Source: Rhineura floridana
Taxonomy: Eukaryota; Chordata; Lepidosauria; Squamata; Rhineuridae
Length of the DNA stretch: 64,000 nt
Direction: 5' to 3'
Assembly: GCF_030035675.1 (NCBI RefSeq)
Contig: NC_084483.1
Span: 150,144,925 to 150,208,924, forward strand
Made by a program: the position numbers and the translations under genes. The notes under the pieces are model-generated. The model worked only from the letters and a program-made list of their open reading frames with translations. It had not been told where the DNA came from and did not search any database. Positions 1 through 12,167 of this stretch are shown piece after piece. How positions within the stretch are numbered: position 1 is the stretch's first letter; the number at the start of each line of letters is the position of its first letter.

Positions 1-2468
1 TGGAGGTTGAAAGGATCATAGCAAATCAGCTTGCAAAGTATAAGGCTGATAATGCCCCTTGTTTAGTGGTTCCCAAGCTTGCGAAACCCATGCAAGGGAT
101 TTTGACAGGTGGGTGGAATAATCTACTTGTCAGTTGTGTGATGTCCTAATGACATTGTTTGATAGGTGGATTGCCCAACTCACCTGTCAATGTTTGCCTA
201 TGGGGTGAGGACACATAAAGATCTAGCCCCCCACTGAAGCTCTTGGGACCAAATTAACAAGCCCCAGAGAGGTGTGCACACTCAGGACTTTTCATTTCAG
301 TCCAAATCAACCTCCATCCCAGATCATTTTTATAGACTATCTGCATTCTACTAAGCTCATTCATGCTGCATCTGGCATAGCCCTCCATTCTTCTCATAGA
401 AAGGCAAGTGAGGAGGAGTTTAAGCTGTTAACAAGCCTAGTGAAATTTGTTGATGAGGTGGGTGTTGGCGTGATGGCCTTAGTATCCGTTATGTCAGTGC
501 CAAAGCCATCTCATGATGTGGAGAAGGCAGAGGACCAGCACCATGACTCTTGGAGCAAGAAGTCTCCAATTCGATACATTTTAAATCCTAATCCTGTAAC
601 TGGAAAAATTAGGGTTGGATCCAGACAATGTAAATTAAACCTCGTGCCCATTGAAATCAATGAGACAAGTTAGCCCTAGCTTATATCCCATTGATTTCAG
701 TGGGTACAAAATTCAGCTAACTTTGTCTGGATGCAACTCTAAATGTATATCTTTGCATATTCTACAACGCTGTGATTGCACCGCACAAATACACTTTGGG
801 TGATGTCCAGCTAACTTTTTCCATCAGCGCGAGGATTTCTGCATGTGTAAGGGAACTTACCCCCCACTCTTCTATCCCCCGCTGTGCACCCCTAAATCTT
901 TTCTGATGTTCTCCCAGTTTTTGAGAGCAGATTTAGGGAGGGTGCATGAGAAGAGGGAGGGGAATTCAGTTGCGCAAGCAGAAATCCTTGCGCTGATGGA
1001 ACGAGGTAGTTGAATACCACCCATTGAATGCAAAATAAGCACCGTAAGAATCTCAGCTTTCATGTGAAGATCCAATTGTTAATCTCTAAGGCTGCAATTT
1101 TATACACACTTACTTTGCTGCAAGCGCCTTTGGGCGCAGTGATTATTTATTTGTGAGTGAACATGCATAGCGTTGGAATGCATGTCTGTGAAGAAAAGAG
1201 GTATGAAAATGACTGGGAAATGCCTAGTGACGTTTCAGAGCAGCATTTCCAGTGGGTAGAGCTCTGTTCCATTCCCTGTGACAGGAAGAAGCATAATACA
1301 TTTTACAAAATAAGAAAATATTTTCATATTTGCTTCATTTGCATAACTTACATAGTTTGCAGAGATCTAGCTTTCTTGTTTCAGAAGGTTTTTTTCCTTT
1401 TTTTAAAAACGTGTGTGTACAGGGCTGTGTATACTCTGCTTAAATTCTCACGTCTTGTTCAGGTTACCAAATTTGGCAATTTTGGGAATTGAAGGATAAA
1501 AGATGCAGGGAAGAAAAAGGTTAAGGGAGCAGGAATTTGAAGCTCATGATGCAAGCGACTAGAGCTGAGCGAGTGTGTGTTGCTTCCTAACTCATTGGAA
1601 GTCCTGCCTTCTTTTCTTTTTTTTAAAGTGTGTAATAGAAACTGTGGCCCCTTGCCTCCAAGGTGCATTTCTTCTCTCTCCAGCTGTGTGGAATAGAAAC
1701 TTGCTCTTTTGTTAAATGAGAACTGAGATTTTTATTGGAATCTGCAGGAGGTGCTGTATTCTGTGTTAAAAGTTATATTTTACAATCTGTGAGGTGCAAG
1801 CAGATTGCTAGATCCTTGCTCTACAGTGTTGGAGGTGTGGTTATGTATTGCTATTATCTTTTGTGTAGATGGATGAGATGTTAGCAGTCGCTGTGCTGAG
1901 TGGGAGAAGGTTTGTGTAGGAGACTCAATGGATGCTGGGCTGTGTACTTGTCCAGTTGTTTCTGTTGCCATCCATTCCTTGGGTGAATAGGTCCTGTAAC
2001 TAGCAGCTGTTTTTCACAGACTATCCAAGGGAAAGATATGATAGAGGTGTGCTAAGGATATATTTCATCACACTTCAAACAACTAGGGAGCATCTTTAAA
2101 GCTTTTTGTCACAATTTTCCCTGTTGGCATGTCCAAACCCTGACTCCTTAAGAAAGAGTGTTCACCCTTTGCATGAACTGCTTGCCAAATATGTATGAAG
2201 AGCAGCTGCGCTAGAGAAGGGTTCAAGTGCAGGTTGCTTTCATAACTAGTAAATGTGTCTTAAGTCTTCCAGGCAAATGGATGCAGAATGACTGATTCCA
2301 TCTGCTGTTTGAACCCCATCTCCCTCTCTTGCTAAGGGTGAAGAAAGGGCTGTTTATTTAGTGGGGTGGGGTTGAGGGGATTTGGGTTTTGTTTGGAAGA
2401 GAGCATGGCAGGAATATGGCAGGCTGCTGCTGATTAGTGGCACTCACCTGTATATTTCTGTACTCCAG
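1..2468 (+). other. TJAP1 intron sequence, no exon recognised
   Basis: No coiled-coil exon of TJAP1 is seen here. A weak inverted segment around 600-740 (ttggatccagacaatg / ctttgtctggatgcaact) suggests an old MITE. Bases 3-146 keep an open frame I cannot assign. Confidence 0.5.
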
Positions 2469-2576
2469 ATTAAAAAAGCTGAGCTGGATCGAAAAACACT
2501 TGATGGGGAGATTGTGGAGCTCACTAATAAACTATTGGATGCTAAAACAACTATCAATAAACTGGAAGAACTTAAT
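2469..2576 (+). CDS. TJAP1: TJAP1 coding exon (coiled coil, 36 codons)
   Basis: The exon follows an acceptor (tactccag) and ends at a consensus donor (aat|gtaagt). It encodes IKKAELDRKTLDGEIVELTN and 16 further coiled-coil residues. Position 13 is Gly where I recall Trp in human TJAP1. The open frame that extends upstream into the intron is not coding. Confidence 0.93.
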
Positions 2577-4515
2577 GTAAGTACCCCTTTTCCAGTCCAT
2601 GGAGGAAAGAACTGAGGGTTTCGTCTTTCCTGAGGATTGGATGTATATATTTGCAGTTGGTGTTGGAGCTGTGTGAAGAACTGAGGGTGTCAATCGCACT
2701 AAGGATCAAGAGAGGACGTGTGGCATACAATTGAGCCTAATTAGGCAGGATAATGAAGCTGAACGTTTGCAAGGAAACTTGGCATCTTAGAAAATTACTG
2801 AGATGCCTGATCAACATACTGTTACAGTAAATTCTCTTTTAGGGTTGCCAACTGTCAGGTGTTTTACCTGCACATTTGGTACTTTCCCTGTGTTTTGGTA
2901 TTGTGTTGACTATATAGTTGACTAAGTAGTGTATTTTGTCCTGGAGGAGGAGACCTGTACCTTTGCACACCCACTGTCTAGGAATCTTATTTTTAAAATA
3001 ATGAATTGGTATCCCTTTCTTCTTCATGCATTTTGATGTAGTAGTGGCAAGATTACTCCGGCTATTTCTGGACATCTCAATTCTGTAAATGGTGTGTTAT
3101 GTTTTAAAGACATTCAAGGGATGGACGGCAAAGAGGAGTCTTCAGCAGAATTAAAAGAAGCTCAGTCTGCTTGTTTTAAGAAAGCAAGACTCTTACTGTC
3201 CAGTTCATAAACTATTTTAATCTAGAATAGTTAGATTTAACTAATAATAGATTTAGATCTAATAATAGATTAGATTAACTAATAATAGATATAGTTGGTT
3301 CAAGTGGGCTTAAATCTTGTTTAAACCCCAATACTCTGGTTTGTAGATCAGGCTTTAATCAGCCAAGATAGAGAAATATAGTAAAAAATAAAAGCAGACG
3401 GTACTGTATGAAATACAGTAAGTCTAAAAAAACTATAGAATGTAAATGTACTGCCTTCAAGTCGATTCCGACTTATGGCTACCCTATGAATAGGGTTTTC
3501 ATGAGGCTGAGAGGCAGTGACATTCCTGAGGGTACTCTGCTATGAATCTTGCAGCAGTTTTCTATGTCCAGATGTCTATTGGTTGAAGACTAGTTCATTT
3601 ACAGGGCTGGCAGAAAGGAGAGAAGGTGATGTAATTAGAACTAGTCCTACCATTAGCTTAGGTGGGATGGTCTCTACAAAGTGGCAGATTCTGAGGTACC
3701 ATTAAAGGGCAGCAAACTCTCAGTTATCACCACCATGGAGCACCTTTTTAAATTTTTTGCCTCAGGCACCAAAATGTCTTGGTCCATCTCTGAATGTTAC
3801 TCCCCAATCCCTGTGTGCTGTCTTGACAGGAGCGATATCGGCAGGACTGTAATCTGGCAGTGCAGCTCCTGAAATGCAACAAATCACACTTTCGGAACCA
3901 CAAGTTTGCTGATGTGAGTGGAAACCTTGAGGGGATTGGTGGTTGATAATCTTGGGGGGGGCTTGTTCATGGGTTCTTTTCCATTGACACATACAAAGGG
4001 TGGGAGGAGCTGCTCCCCCTTATTCCACAGGGTCTCCCAGCTCCCATGGGGACAATAAAAGGCTATGAATGCCTTGCTACCTTGTCTTCACATTGTTCCT
4101 CAGCTGCATTTCTGTAGGTGGGAAGGAGGGAAGTTGTTGTCTATGTTGCACCAGCCTCGAGTTCTATTAGGTGCCTGAAAAGAGCTTAGAGAATTGCATG
4201 CATGCCTCCGTTTCCTCCCTTTGTTTCAGCTAACCAGTTTGATGTGACTCCTCAGCATACCGAGTTGTAACAAAGGCACTAGTAACTTAATGAAGGAGTC
4301 TGTTTACTTCAGGTGCTTTTAATTCATTATGACTGAGGAAGTGTCTTCCAGAAGCAGGAGAGAAAATAAAGTAGCTTGGTGGACCACAAGGGCGGGCAGC
4401 AGTTGTATGGCTTTTAAGCTTTGGAATGTTACAAGGTCTCTTAACGCTGTTGTGGTGCAGTGGCCAGTTCCATCTCGGGGCCGCTTAATGTGCACTTTTT
4501 ATTATTGGTGTACTT

Positions 4516-4571
<56 letters not shown>

Positions 4572-6915
4572 GCCTGCTCTTCATTTAATATTTTCAATCC
4601 CAGAGTGGGGGACAAAGTAGTAAAGAGCAACAGAGAAAAAACAATGGAACATAGAAAAGGAGGTGCTTGGATTACGGAGCTCGAGCCTCCTGGGGATTGG
4701 TATTCCTTCATTCATTGCCAAACCCCCCAATGAAGTTCATATGCATACTCTATCAGACAAATGAGTCCATCACCTGAGAGCTATTCAGGACACTCCATGT
4801 GTTCATGAAGCAAGGTTGAGAGCTTTGCCTGAGCTCAGCATGTAAAAGTACTTCCTTCCAGGACATTGCTGTCAGCCAGTGGGACAGAGGCAGTATTTAA
4901 GGTCCTGTGGAATAGCCACCCAAATCAGAGCACAGTCCTGCAACTGCTCAGCCCTTGACTGAGTGAAATGTGGCTCCTTCTAGTCTCTGCTGTCCAGATG
5001 CAAGCACAGTTGTGCCACCTCCAACTATATCTTGGTCTTGGCACAGGTGGGAGTCAAACTGCTTCTGTCTTTAGAGTTAGCAAGTGCTAGGATGGCAGTT
5101 GACTCTCATTTCGGGGCAGGCTGCCAGGGCAGCGCCCTATAATTTACTAGATGCTTCCTGAGAGCCGCAGATTCTAGTAGTGGGGGTTGGTCACTTGATT
5201 CAGTGCAGCCACCAACTAATTTTTTCCACCAATCAATAGCATTGTGTTGGCCTAAAATACACCAGCAAGGCTCTCTTGTTTTATGTTCATGTTAGTGTTT
5301 ATGCTTCTCCCTGCCTCTCCTGAATGGGCATTGTTTGTCAGGCCTAAAGCCAAGGGAGGGAACCCCATATTTGTTCACTCAGTTACTGGGACAGAAATGG
5401 AAATTCTTTGAATTTGTAGATGGTTAATGGTTTGAAAGGCTCTTTAATTGCATGGTATGTCAGAACAAGAAGTGAAGGTTGGGCTAGCGGTGTCTTCGCA
5501 TAATTCCTTCATGCATCTGTCCCACCCTATTCACTCTGTTGTTCTCTCCATACTCCCTTAGTTCCAGTGTAACGTCCTTTTTCCTTTCTCCAAAGCTCCC
5601 CTATGAACTGCAAGACATGGTCAACAAACACCTGCACAGCACTCAGGAGTCCTCAGGCCCTGGCCAGGAGGCCCCTCACACCTTAGCCCCATCTGATGTT
5701 GTACCCACCTCAGTAATTGCCAGAGTCCTAGAGAAGCCAGAGTCGCTGGTGCTGAACTCGGCCAAATCCAGCAGCGGCAGTTGCTCCGTCGCCGAGGATG
5801 TCTTTGTGCATGTAGATATGAGCGGAGCTCTGCCTGATGCCTGTCCAAGCCCAGGCCATCCTGGAAATGAGGCAATAGAGGGAGCGAGACAGCAAAATGG
5901 GGGCTGTAAGCCACAGAACTGTTTGGAGAGCCTGCCTGGTGAGGTGCCCACGTTTGAGAAGTTGAGTCCATATCCTGCCCCTCCCCCTCCCCACCCCATG
6001 TATCCCGGGCGCAAAGTGATTGAGTTCTCAGAAGACAAGGTGAGGATCCCAAAGAACAGCCCCCTGCCAAACTGTACTTACGCCACTCGTCAAGCCATCT
6101 CCTTGAGCCTGGTTCAGGGGGAGGATGAGAACTGTGACAGGCAGCGCACCCTTCCCAGCAGCCCAGCCTCAGAAGGCCAGCGCTCAGCTTCCAGTTGTTC
6201 TTATCAGCCATCCCCCAAGGTGAGCCGAGCTCACGGCTCCTCACAGAGCAGCCCCTTCAGCAGCCCACCACAGGTTCCCAGCACTTTTGCTAGTTCTGCC
6301 AGCTCCGAGGAAGATTTACTAGCTAACTGGCAACGAATGTTTGTGGAAAAGGCGCCACCTACCACGGAGCAGGTGCTGGTGAACCGCACAGCATTTAGCC
6401 GTGACACAGCCCAGGAGCTCCAGAAACGTTTCAGCCGTTCCATGCAGGAGCTGGGCCGGGCGGCCTCTGCTTATTCGGATGGTGAGGATTCGGTGCAGAG
6501 CTGCAGCTGGACTGTGAGCAGAGACTCAAGCATGGACACAGATAGCACAGAGTCTCGGGCCCGCCGGAGCCACTTCTCCTCTGATTATGGTACAGATTTC
6601 TCCCAGGATGAAGCCCACAAATTGCTGCAAGGGGATGGCAGTGAGGGGATGGCAGAGCCTGAAAGTTCTTCACCAGAGAAGCACAAAGACTACGTAGACC
6701 TTGCCTCACTTGGGAGCCCAGCTGAAGAGCAGGAAATGCTGCTACAGGGAAGCAGGGAGAACAGCCAAGAGGGCATTTCAGAGCAGAGCAGGGAGTGCAA
6801 GAGCAAGCCGCCTCCTGGTCGCCCCCATCGCAGCCCCAAGAGAATGGGGGTTCATCACCTCCATCGCAAAGACAGCCTGACACAGGCCCAGGAGCAAGGC
6901 AACTTGCTCAATTGA
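2469..6915 (+). CDS. TJAP1: TJAP1, tight junction-associated protein 1 (3' part of gene)
   Basis: Three coding exons are visible (2469-2576, 3830-3913, 5596-6915), joined in phase 0 and encoding 36 + 28 + 439 residues. The first two continue a coiled coil (IVELTNKLLDAKTTINKLEE, then NLAVQLLKCNKSHFRNHKF). The last exon holds a Ser/Pro-rich region and ends with the tail KRMGVHHLHRKDSLTQAQEQ plus GNLLN, which I recognise as identical to mammalian TJAP1. The family member (PILT/TJP4) is a coiled-coil protein of trans-Golgi and tight junctions that binds DLG1. The N-terminal exons, ending near the usual ELEDKLHTL segment, are not in the first 2.4 kb and must lie upstream. The neighbour LRRC73 is convergent, as in human. 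The related family member BEGAIN is less likely because the C-terminal tail is that of TJAP1. Confidence 0.96.
3443..3530 (-). mobile_element. Fragment of the BovB-tailed SINE in a TJAP1 intron
   Basis: The tail ctgccttcaagtcgattccg joins directly to ttcatgaggctgagaggcag, so an internal segment is deleted. The tRNA head is absent. Confidence 0.75.
3830..3913 (+). CDS. TJAP1: TJAP1 coding exon (28 codons)
   Basis: The exon lies between acceptor tcttgacag and donor gat|gtgagt. It encodes ERYRQDCNLAVQLLKCNKSH followed by FRNHKFAD, nearly identical to the mammalian sequence. It is phase 0 at both ends. Confidence 0.95.
4517..4571 (+). repeat. (ATT)n microsatellite
   Basis: About 18 uninterrupted ATT units in a TJAP1 intron. 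Confidence 0.98.
5596..6915 (+). CDS. TJAP1: TJAP1 terminal coding exon (439 codons and stop)
   Basis: The acceptor is ctccaaag and the first residues are LPYELQDMVNKHLHS. Conserved blocks follow: VIARVLEKPESL, AEDVFVHVDMS, YPGRKVIEFSEDKVRIPKNS, PLPNCTYATRQAISLSL and ASSEEDLLANWQRMF. A more divergent acidic, Ser-rich stretch (about 6440-6800) precedes the invariant C-terminus and a TGA stop at 6913-6915. Several open frames on the opposite strand here are shadows of this exon. Confidence 0.96.
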   Translation, partial: LPYELQDMVNKHLHSTQESSGPGQEAPHTLAPSDVVPTSVIARVLEKPESLVLNSAKSSSGSCSVAEDVFVHVDMSGALPDACPSPGHPGNEAIEGARQQNGGCKPQNCLESLPGEVPTFEKLSPYPAPPPPHPMYPGRKVIEFSEDKVRIPKNSPLPNCTYATRQAISLSLVQGEDENCDRQRTLPSSPASEGQRSASSCSYQPSPKVSRAHGSSQSSPFSSPPQVPSTFASSASSEEDLLANWQRMFVEKAPPTTEQVLVNRTAFSRDTAQELQKRFSRSMQELGRAASAYSDGEDSVQSCSWTVSRDSSMDTDSTESRARRSHFSSDYGTDFSQDEAHKLLQGDGSEGMAEPESSSPEKHKDYVDLASLGSPAEEQEMLLQGSRENSQEGISEQSRECKSKPPPGRPHRSPKRMGVHHLHRKDSLTQAQEQGNLLN

Positions 6916-9590
6916 GGTAGGAAGGAAGCCTGGGCTGCCCAGGTGCAGTGTTGCATCCAGCTCCCAAGGGCTGTGCCTCTAGTCCTGAGGTTCAAAGGAT
7001 GACCATCATGGTACTCTTTCCCAGGAATTCCAGGCCATTTTTATATATTTATTGTATTTTTTTAAAACACATGAAGAATGGAGGTAGCTCTCCTACTGCA
7101 GCACCAGGACAAAACACTTGGGTGTACCCCAGCGCAGGTGCTACTGGTCACAGCCCAGTTTGCACTCATCCCCATTGTTTCACAGCTCAGTTCTGCCTTC
7201 ACACTCCTATTCCTTCCTGCTACCACATCCCATTGTTGAATTCCGAGTTACATCCCTCAGCTTGTGCCAAGAAATAGGAACACGCTGTCCCTATTTTTGT
7301 TTGTGTTACTCTTCCACCAAGCCATCATGTGAAGGCTGAGGAAGGCATGAAGGCTTCCATAGATGGGCATTCCCACCTGTGTGAGCTTTGCTGCTTTTCT
7401 TTGCTGAATTCTACTATGTGGATGTGCATTGGTGTGAACAGTGCGGACGATGCTCAGAGGTCATCCCTATAGTTTCCTTGCCTCCTGAGTCGTGAGCTAA
7501 GCAAAGTACTTGCTGGGAAAGCTCCAGACTCGGAAACCTAGGATTCCATCTGCCAGAATGGACCTCAGAGCTTCCCTGTTGGAGTCAGCCAGCCAAACTG
7601 AGCTGGACTGTTTGCCATTAAGGGCTCAGTTGTGCGTGCCTCCACTACTGTCACGTCAGCTCTTACTTAGGCAGTCTGTATCTCATTTGAATAGTATGAA
7701 ACTATATGTGTGTGTTTTTAACTTACAGGTCTCTTGTCTCTTAAAATGTGCTTTTCTTTTGTAAATGTGCAAAGAAACTGGAAGGGGTGTGGGGGTAAGA
7801 GAGTATCTGCTCTGCAAGAAGTGGCTCATCTCATGTTTGAGTATTACTCCATGGCCAGTCCATAGCAGTCCTTCACCAGCTGAGGAACAGGTAAAGCCTA
7901 AGCGATGCAGCCATCTTTCCTCTTGATGACATTTTCTATGCACAAAAAGAGATGACTGTTTTTGTTTGCTCCCTTGAAGATGGCTGATGAGGATGGGCAT
8001 CCCTCTCTGGGCTGTGATCCAAATTGACACTAGTGCCTTCCCAAGGCCTTAGGCAAGGTCTGATATTCTCCCTCCCCTTCTTGGTTTGTCTTTTATGTGT
8101 ATTCAGTGTTTTATTTTTCCTTTGCAGTACTGTATGTTTCTATGTGTATGTGTGCACGTACCTGGGGAAGGTGAGGAAAGGTTGGCAGTGTTAGCAGTTT
8201 TTCACTGAATGATCAAGCTCACAAAATTCAGTTTCCTAGCCTGACCCTGGTACAACCGTCATGCAACCAGTGAAAATACTAGACGGCTGGTCTTAATTAC
8301 ATTGCCAGCTGCTTTTGTTTGAATGAAGTCTATGTGAGTTTCCACTTGGGAGTACCCTAAAACATTTCTTCTCAGCCCAGGGAATCGTCTCTCTTGCAAA
8401 CACCAGCAAAGCAGCTGAGAGCTGCCCAGAAAATCCACTCATAGTCCTGCAGGGCCAACAACTTTCCCTAAACCTTCCAGTATCCATTGGATGGCTGCCA
8501 AAGCCTATCTTGTGTTGATCTGCTGCCTTTTTTGCTGCCCTCTGCTGCCTCCCTTCAGATCTAAGCAGGGTCTGCTGTGTTAGTCTTGGGACAGTCTGGC
8601 CATAGCAGACTTTCGATGTGGCCTTGTTAAGGCCACCTCTTTTATTATTAAGCTACTGGCTATTGCATCCTGGTGTTGGGGTGTGACTCAGTATTTTTGA
8701 TTTAGCTAGGCTAATAAATTGGTGCTAAAGAAGGGCAACTTTCCTTTAGCCTACATGACCCCTAATGATCTTGCTTCTACAGCTGGCAAATACTTGTGTT
8801 GCTCAGCCACTCTCCTGCTGCAGCCTTTGATTATTTTTTTTAATTTCCTCTGCTTTTAAAAGTGTAGAATCCAAGTTGCCATTTGTTCCTGCTCCAGCAC
8901 TGCAGTGTTCTCTCTCCTTTTAAGTGGTGCTGGAAATCGGAAGGCTTTAGGGCTACTTAGTGCCCTCTCTTGTGTAGACAGTGTTGGACAGACATAGTGC
9001 TGGGGGAAGCCCTAGCCTGTAGAATCTGGGCCCTTCTCATGAGCTTGGCTAAAATGGGACTGACTTTAGCACATCTCACCAAGATAAGTTTTGAGTCGAG
9101 CCCAGTGCTCCTTTATGTGACTGAGCTGCACAACTGCACTTAAGGCAGCCTGAAACAGCCACCAAACTGAAAACTAGAAACAGGTACTACAACGTTGATT
9201 TAAACTAATCTCCCTTTTCCCTTTAATCATGTTGGGCTAAAGGCTGGGAGGAGGGGAGAGGAAGTGGCCATTCTTAAGTGCAACAGAGGAGCACCACTTA
9301 TTTCACTGGGACTGGGTGGCAGTGAAATCTCCAGGAGAACTGAGGAGGGAGTGTGTTAGTGTACCCACTGCAGCTTTCCCCCCCTGATTTTCTCTTATGC
9401 AGTCCAGCATCACAGACTTTTGTACCTTTCACATCTCTGGCAGTATTCTCTTGGTGAGCTTTAGTCGCCCCACATTTTACAATGTCCCAACTCAAGACTG
9501 TTAAATCTGCGACTAATGTGTTTTTCTGATATTTTCAAACTGACGATGTATATTTTAAAGCGAGAAATAAACTATTTTAAAAGTATGTCT
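6916..9590 (+). other. TJAP1: Probable TJAP1 3' untranslated region
   Basis: About 2.65 kb follow the stop with no further coding match and no recognisable transposon until after 9600. A canonical AATAAA lies at 9566-9571 and is the likely main polyadenylation signal. Another AATAAA at 8713-8718 could be an alternative. The absence of repeats in this stretch, compared with dense repeats on both sides, fits a transcribed 3' UTR. The end point is inferred. Confidence 0.6.
9566..9571 (+). terminator. AATAAA polyadenylation signal, probably TJAP1
   Basis: A canonical hexamer sits 2.65 kb after the TJAP1 stop, just before the first repeat (9706) of the intergenic region. Confidence 0.55.
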
Positions 9591-9705
9591 GAAGTTGGCT
9601 GTTGTGCTGCTAGGAGCTGAAAGGTGAGCACAGGAAGTCATAGCAGCCAGGAGATTTTTAGGGTGTTTAGTCTATTGACCTTCTGTAGCTCTAAGCAGAC
9701 CTTTT

Positions 9706-9818
9706 CAGGGATGGTGAACCTGTGGCCCTCCAGACACACATTGTAGGACTAACATTCCCGTTGTCCCTTACTATTGACAAGTGGGAGTCCAGCATCTGGA
9801 GGGCCACAGGTTAAATTG
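9706..9818. mobile_element. hAT-like MITE
   Basis: Ends gggatggtgaacctgtggcc and ggagggccacaggtt are inverted copies of each other. It belongs to the most abundant MITE family of the window. Confidence 0.7.
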
Positions 9819-9827
9819 GACATGCCA

Positions 9828-9893
9828 GAGATTGAGCCTCAGACCTCCTTCATGCAAAACATGTGTAATATCACTGAGCTGCATCCCTCCTCT
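9828..9893 (-). mobile_element. Short fragment of the CR1-tailed SINE head
   Basis: gattgagcctcagacctcct and atcactgagctgcatccct are the decayed complement of the tRNA-like head. Confidence 0.55.
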
Positions 9894-10300
9894 TAAACTA
9901 CATTCAGGCTTGATTTTTTATTTCTCATTGTCATTATGACTGTTTACATTGCCAATTTACTTCTGAAACTTTCACACTTACTGAGGGTTTGCATGTGGGC
10001 CTCTTTAGGACAGCAGGGGCTAGAAAGCAACCTCTTGGTATAGGGTGAGGCACCTACCTCTGTAAAAGGGAAGTAGATTGTCCACTTTGACTACATGATG
10101 TCAAGGTCTCTCTCTTCCCCTACTGTTTATGTTGTCTTACAAATCATGGCCAGGTGGTGGCCAGAAAAACCTAATTAGAAATTGCAAGACACTGCTGCCT
10201 CCTGGTGGTTCTCTTGCCTACTGTAAGGATCTATGGTGACTTCTGCAGGAATGAGGCTGCCATGGAGTAACTCTTCTTTTACTGTCTGGATGCTCTAATG

Positions 10301-10429
10301 CAGTGTTTCCCAATTGTTTTTGTTGCTGGACTACAACTCCCATCAGCCCCAGCCAGCATGGCCAATGGTCAGGAATTATGGGAACTGTAGTCCAGCAACA
10401 AAAAAATAAAAAAAGTTTGGGAAACACTG
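10301..10429. mobile_element. hAT-like MITE with clean 8-bp target duplication
   Basis: Ends cagtgtttcccaattg and tttgggaaacactg are inverted. It is flanked by CTCTAATG on both sides (10293-10300, 10430-10437). The core ctacaactcccatcagcccc and its complement form an imperfect palindrome. An 8-bp duplication with CAGTG ends is the hAT signature. Confidence 0.92.
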
Positions 10430-11211
10430 CTCTAATGCGTTATAGGTAAGCAGTAAGCCCACAACTTACCATGCTGCCTGCAACATGACACATCTCACAA
10501 GAATTCAAGGAAGTGGTGAGCTATACTCTCACTGCTGACCTATTTGTCTAGGCACTCCACAATTAAGAAGTTACAAATATATTATGATGACATCACCACC
10601 TGTTTTCTTCTGAATCAGTTGTTCATGCATTGGCATGAGGTTCTTTCAATTTCTTACTTGAGCTATTCAGGTATGCATCTGGTGTGGCTTTTTTGAAATA
10701 GTGTTCTAACATTACCACCAGAAGGCTTGCAAGGAAGGCTTTAATAAAAAGAGTCCATTTTTTTTAAAAAAGGTGCTAGCTAGTGGGGGTCAGTACAAGT
10801 GAGACAGGCAACAAAATGTTGCAGCATGAAATGCTGAAGATTTGTCCTTCTCTAAGCCTTTCCTCCAGGTCTGCTGATACTGTCATTTTGGCTATGTCAG
10901 CAATGGCAATGAAATCACGAACATCAGAAATAGAGGGAACGATGGAACTCTTATCTAATGTGGAAATATTTTCACAACCATAAACAATCACTGTAAGGCA
11001 CACTATAGCTACTTCTACAGGAAATAATTTAAGGTTTCTCTGGGGCTAGGATAATTGTCTGAAGCCACACATAATTCTGCTCCCCCTAGAGTCCTGCTCA
11101 TAAACTATATCGCTGCTGTGGGCTCTTTGGAGGAAGAGTGGGGTAACCTTCTAGCAAACGCATTTCCACAGAGTGCCATATGGTTGTCATCTCTGTGTTG
11201 AGGGGCTTATG

Positions 11212-11315
11212 GTAGGGAAGGGGAATCTGTGGCTGTCCAGATGTTGTTGGAGTCATCCAGGGGTCAGAGATGATGGGAGTTGTAGGCAACAGATCAAGGG
11301 CCACAGGTTCCCAAT
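11212..11315. mobile_element. hAT-like MITE, decayed
   Basis: gggaatctgtggctgtccag and agggccacaggttcccaata form the inverted ends; core gatgatgggagttgtaggca. Confidence 0.7.
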
Positions 11316-12161
11316 ATCTGCCTTAAGGTATTCTTCTTCAGCAATCAGCAGTTCCCTCCAATGCTGCTCGATAGTGCTTAAAATTGCATTGCCATAGATG
11401 TTCCTTGTTTGGATGCCAATGGCTTACTCCATTCAGCAGCCATTGTTTATCCAATATCACAACGGTTTCCCAGCAGAACCTGATCCTTATATGTCAAGCT
11501 GCTATATATAAACAGGTTGGTTTGTGAGACAGCAGTTTCTTGAGAAACAAAAATAAAGAGATTTGCATTTACCTTAAGTATAGCATGTGGGGTTTCCCTG
11601 AAGTTGGCTTTGTTTGTTTAGAAGTGTACATATCTTCAAATACAATTATGGAGCAGACCCCAAACACCAGAACTCAGTCAGTGCTCATTGTCTTAGCTGC
11701 TCCTTGTCACTGGATTGCGGATGAGTGAAGTTAATATCATAATCACAGCTGGACTAATTTAGTTCTCTAATAATAAGCTCAGTATTTAAGTCAGGGATGC
11801 AGCCCTCTGTGGCTTTCTATCAGGCTGCCAGAACTTATTCTCCTTTGCCCACCTCATCCTCCTAGACATCAGTGCTTTCTAATGAGAGGCAGAGAGCATC
11901 AAACTGCAGACAGTAAAGGACTACGCTTTAACCCTTTACCTCCCACCACAATCCTGGGCAAGAGCCATACCCCTGCACTTTGCAATAAAAAAATTCCTGT
12001 AGAGGTTTTGTGTGAAAGAGGATGGACGAGGTGGCCAGCCTCACTATTGCCATATGGCCTCCAGCATGTTGCTTCCAAGGTAATGCAGCCTTCCAGGGGG
12101 TAAAAAGTTTCCCACCCCTGCTTTAAGACCACCAACTGTGTGCATGCTATCCTTAGGGCAT

Positions 12162-12167
12162 TTTATT
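12162..12167 (-). terminator. Candidate LRRC73 polyadenylation signal
   Basis: The plus-strand TTTATT reads AATAAA on the minus strand, about 760 nt after the LRRC73 stop. It is only one of several AT-rich candidates, so the assignment is weak. Confidence 0.3.

Noticed and set aside
3-146. A 47-codon open frame at the window start with LVVPKLAKPMQGIL.
   Set aside because: Too short and without a recognised family; it may be a decayed transposon, but I cannot support a name.
2382-2468. A possible internal start for TJAP1 upstream of the exon at 2469.
   Set aside because: The upstream residues are unlike TJAP1, and a clear acceptor marks the true exon start.
5621-6883. Several minus-strand open frames opposite the TJAP1 terminal exon.
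   Set aside because: They mirror a well-supported plus-strand coding exon and carry no recognisable domain.
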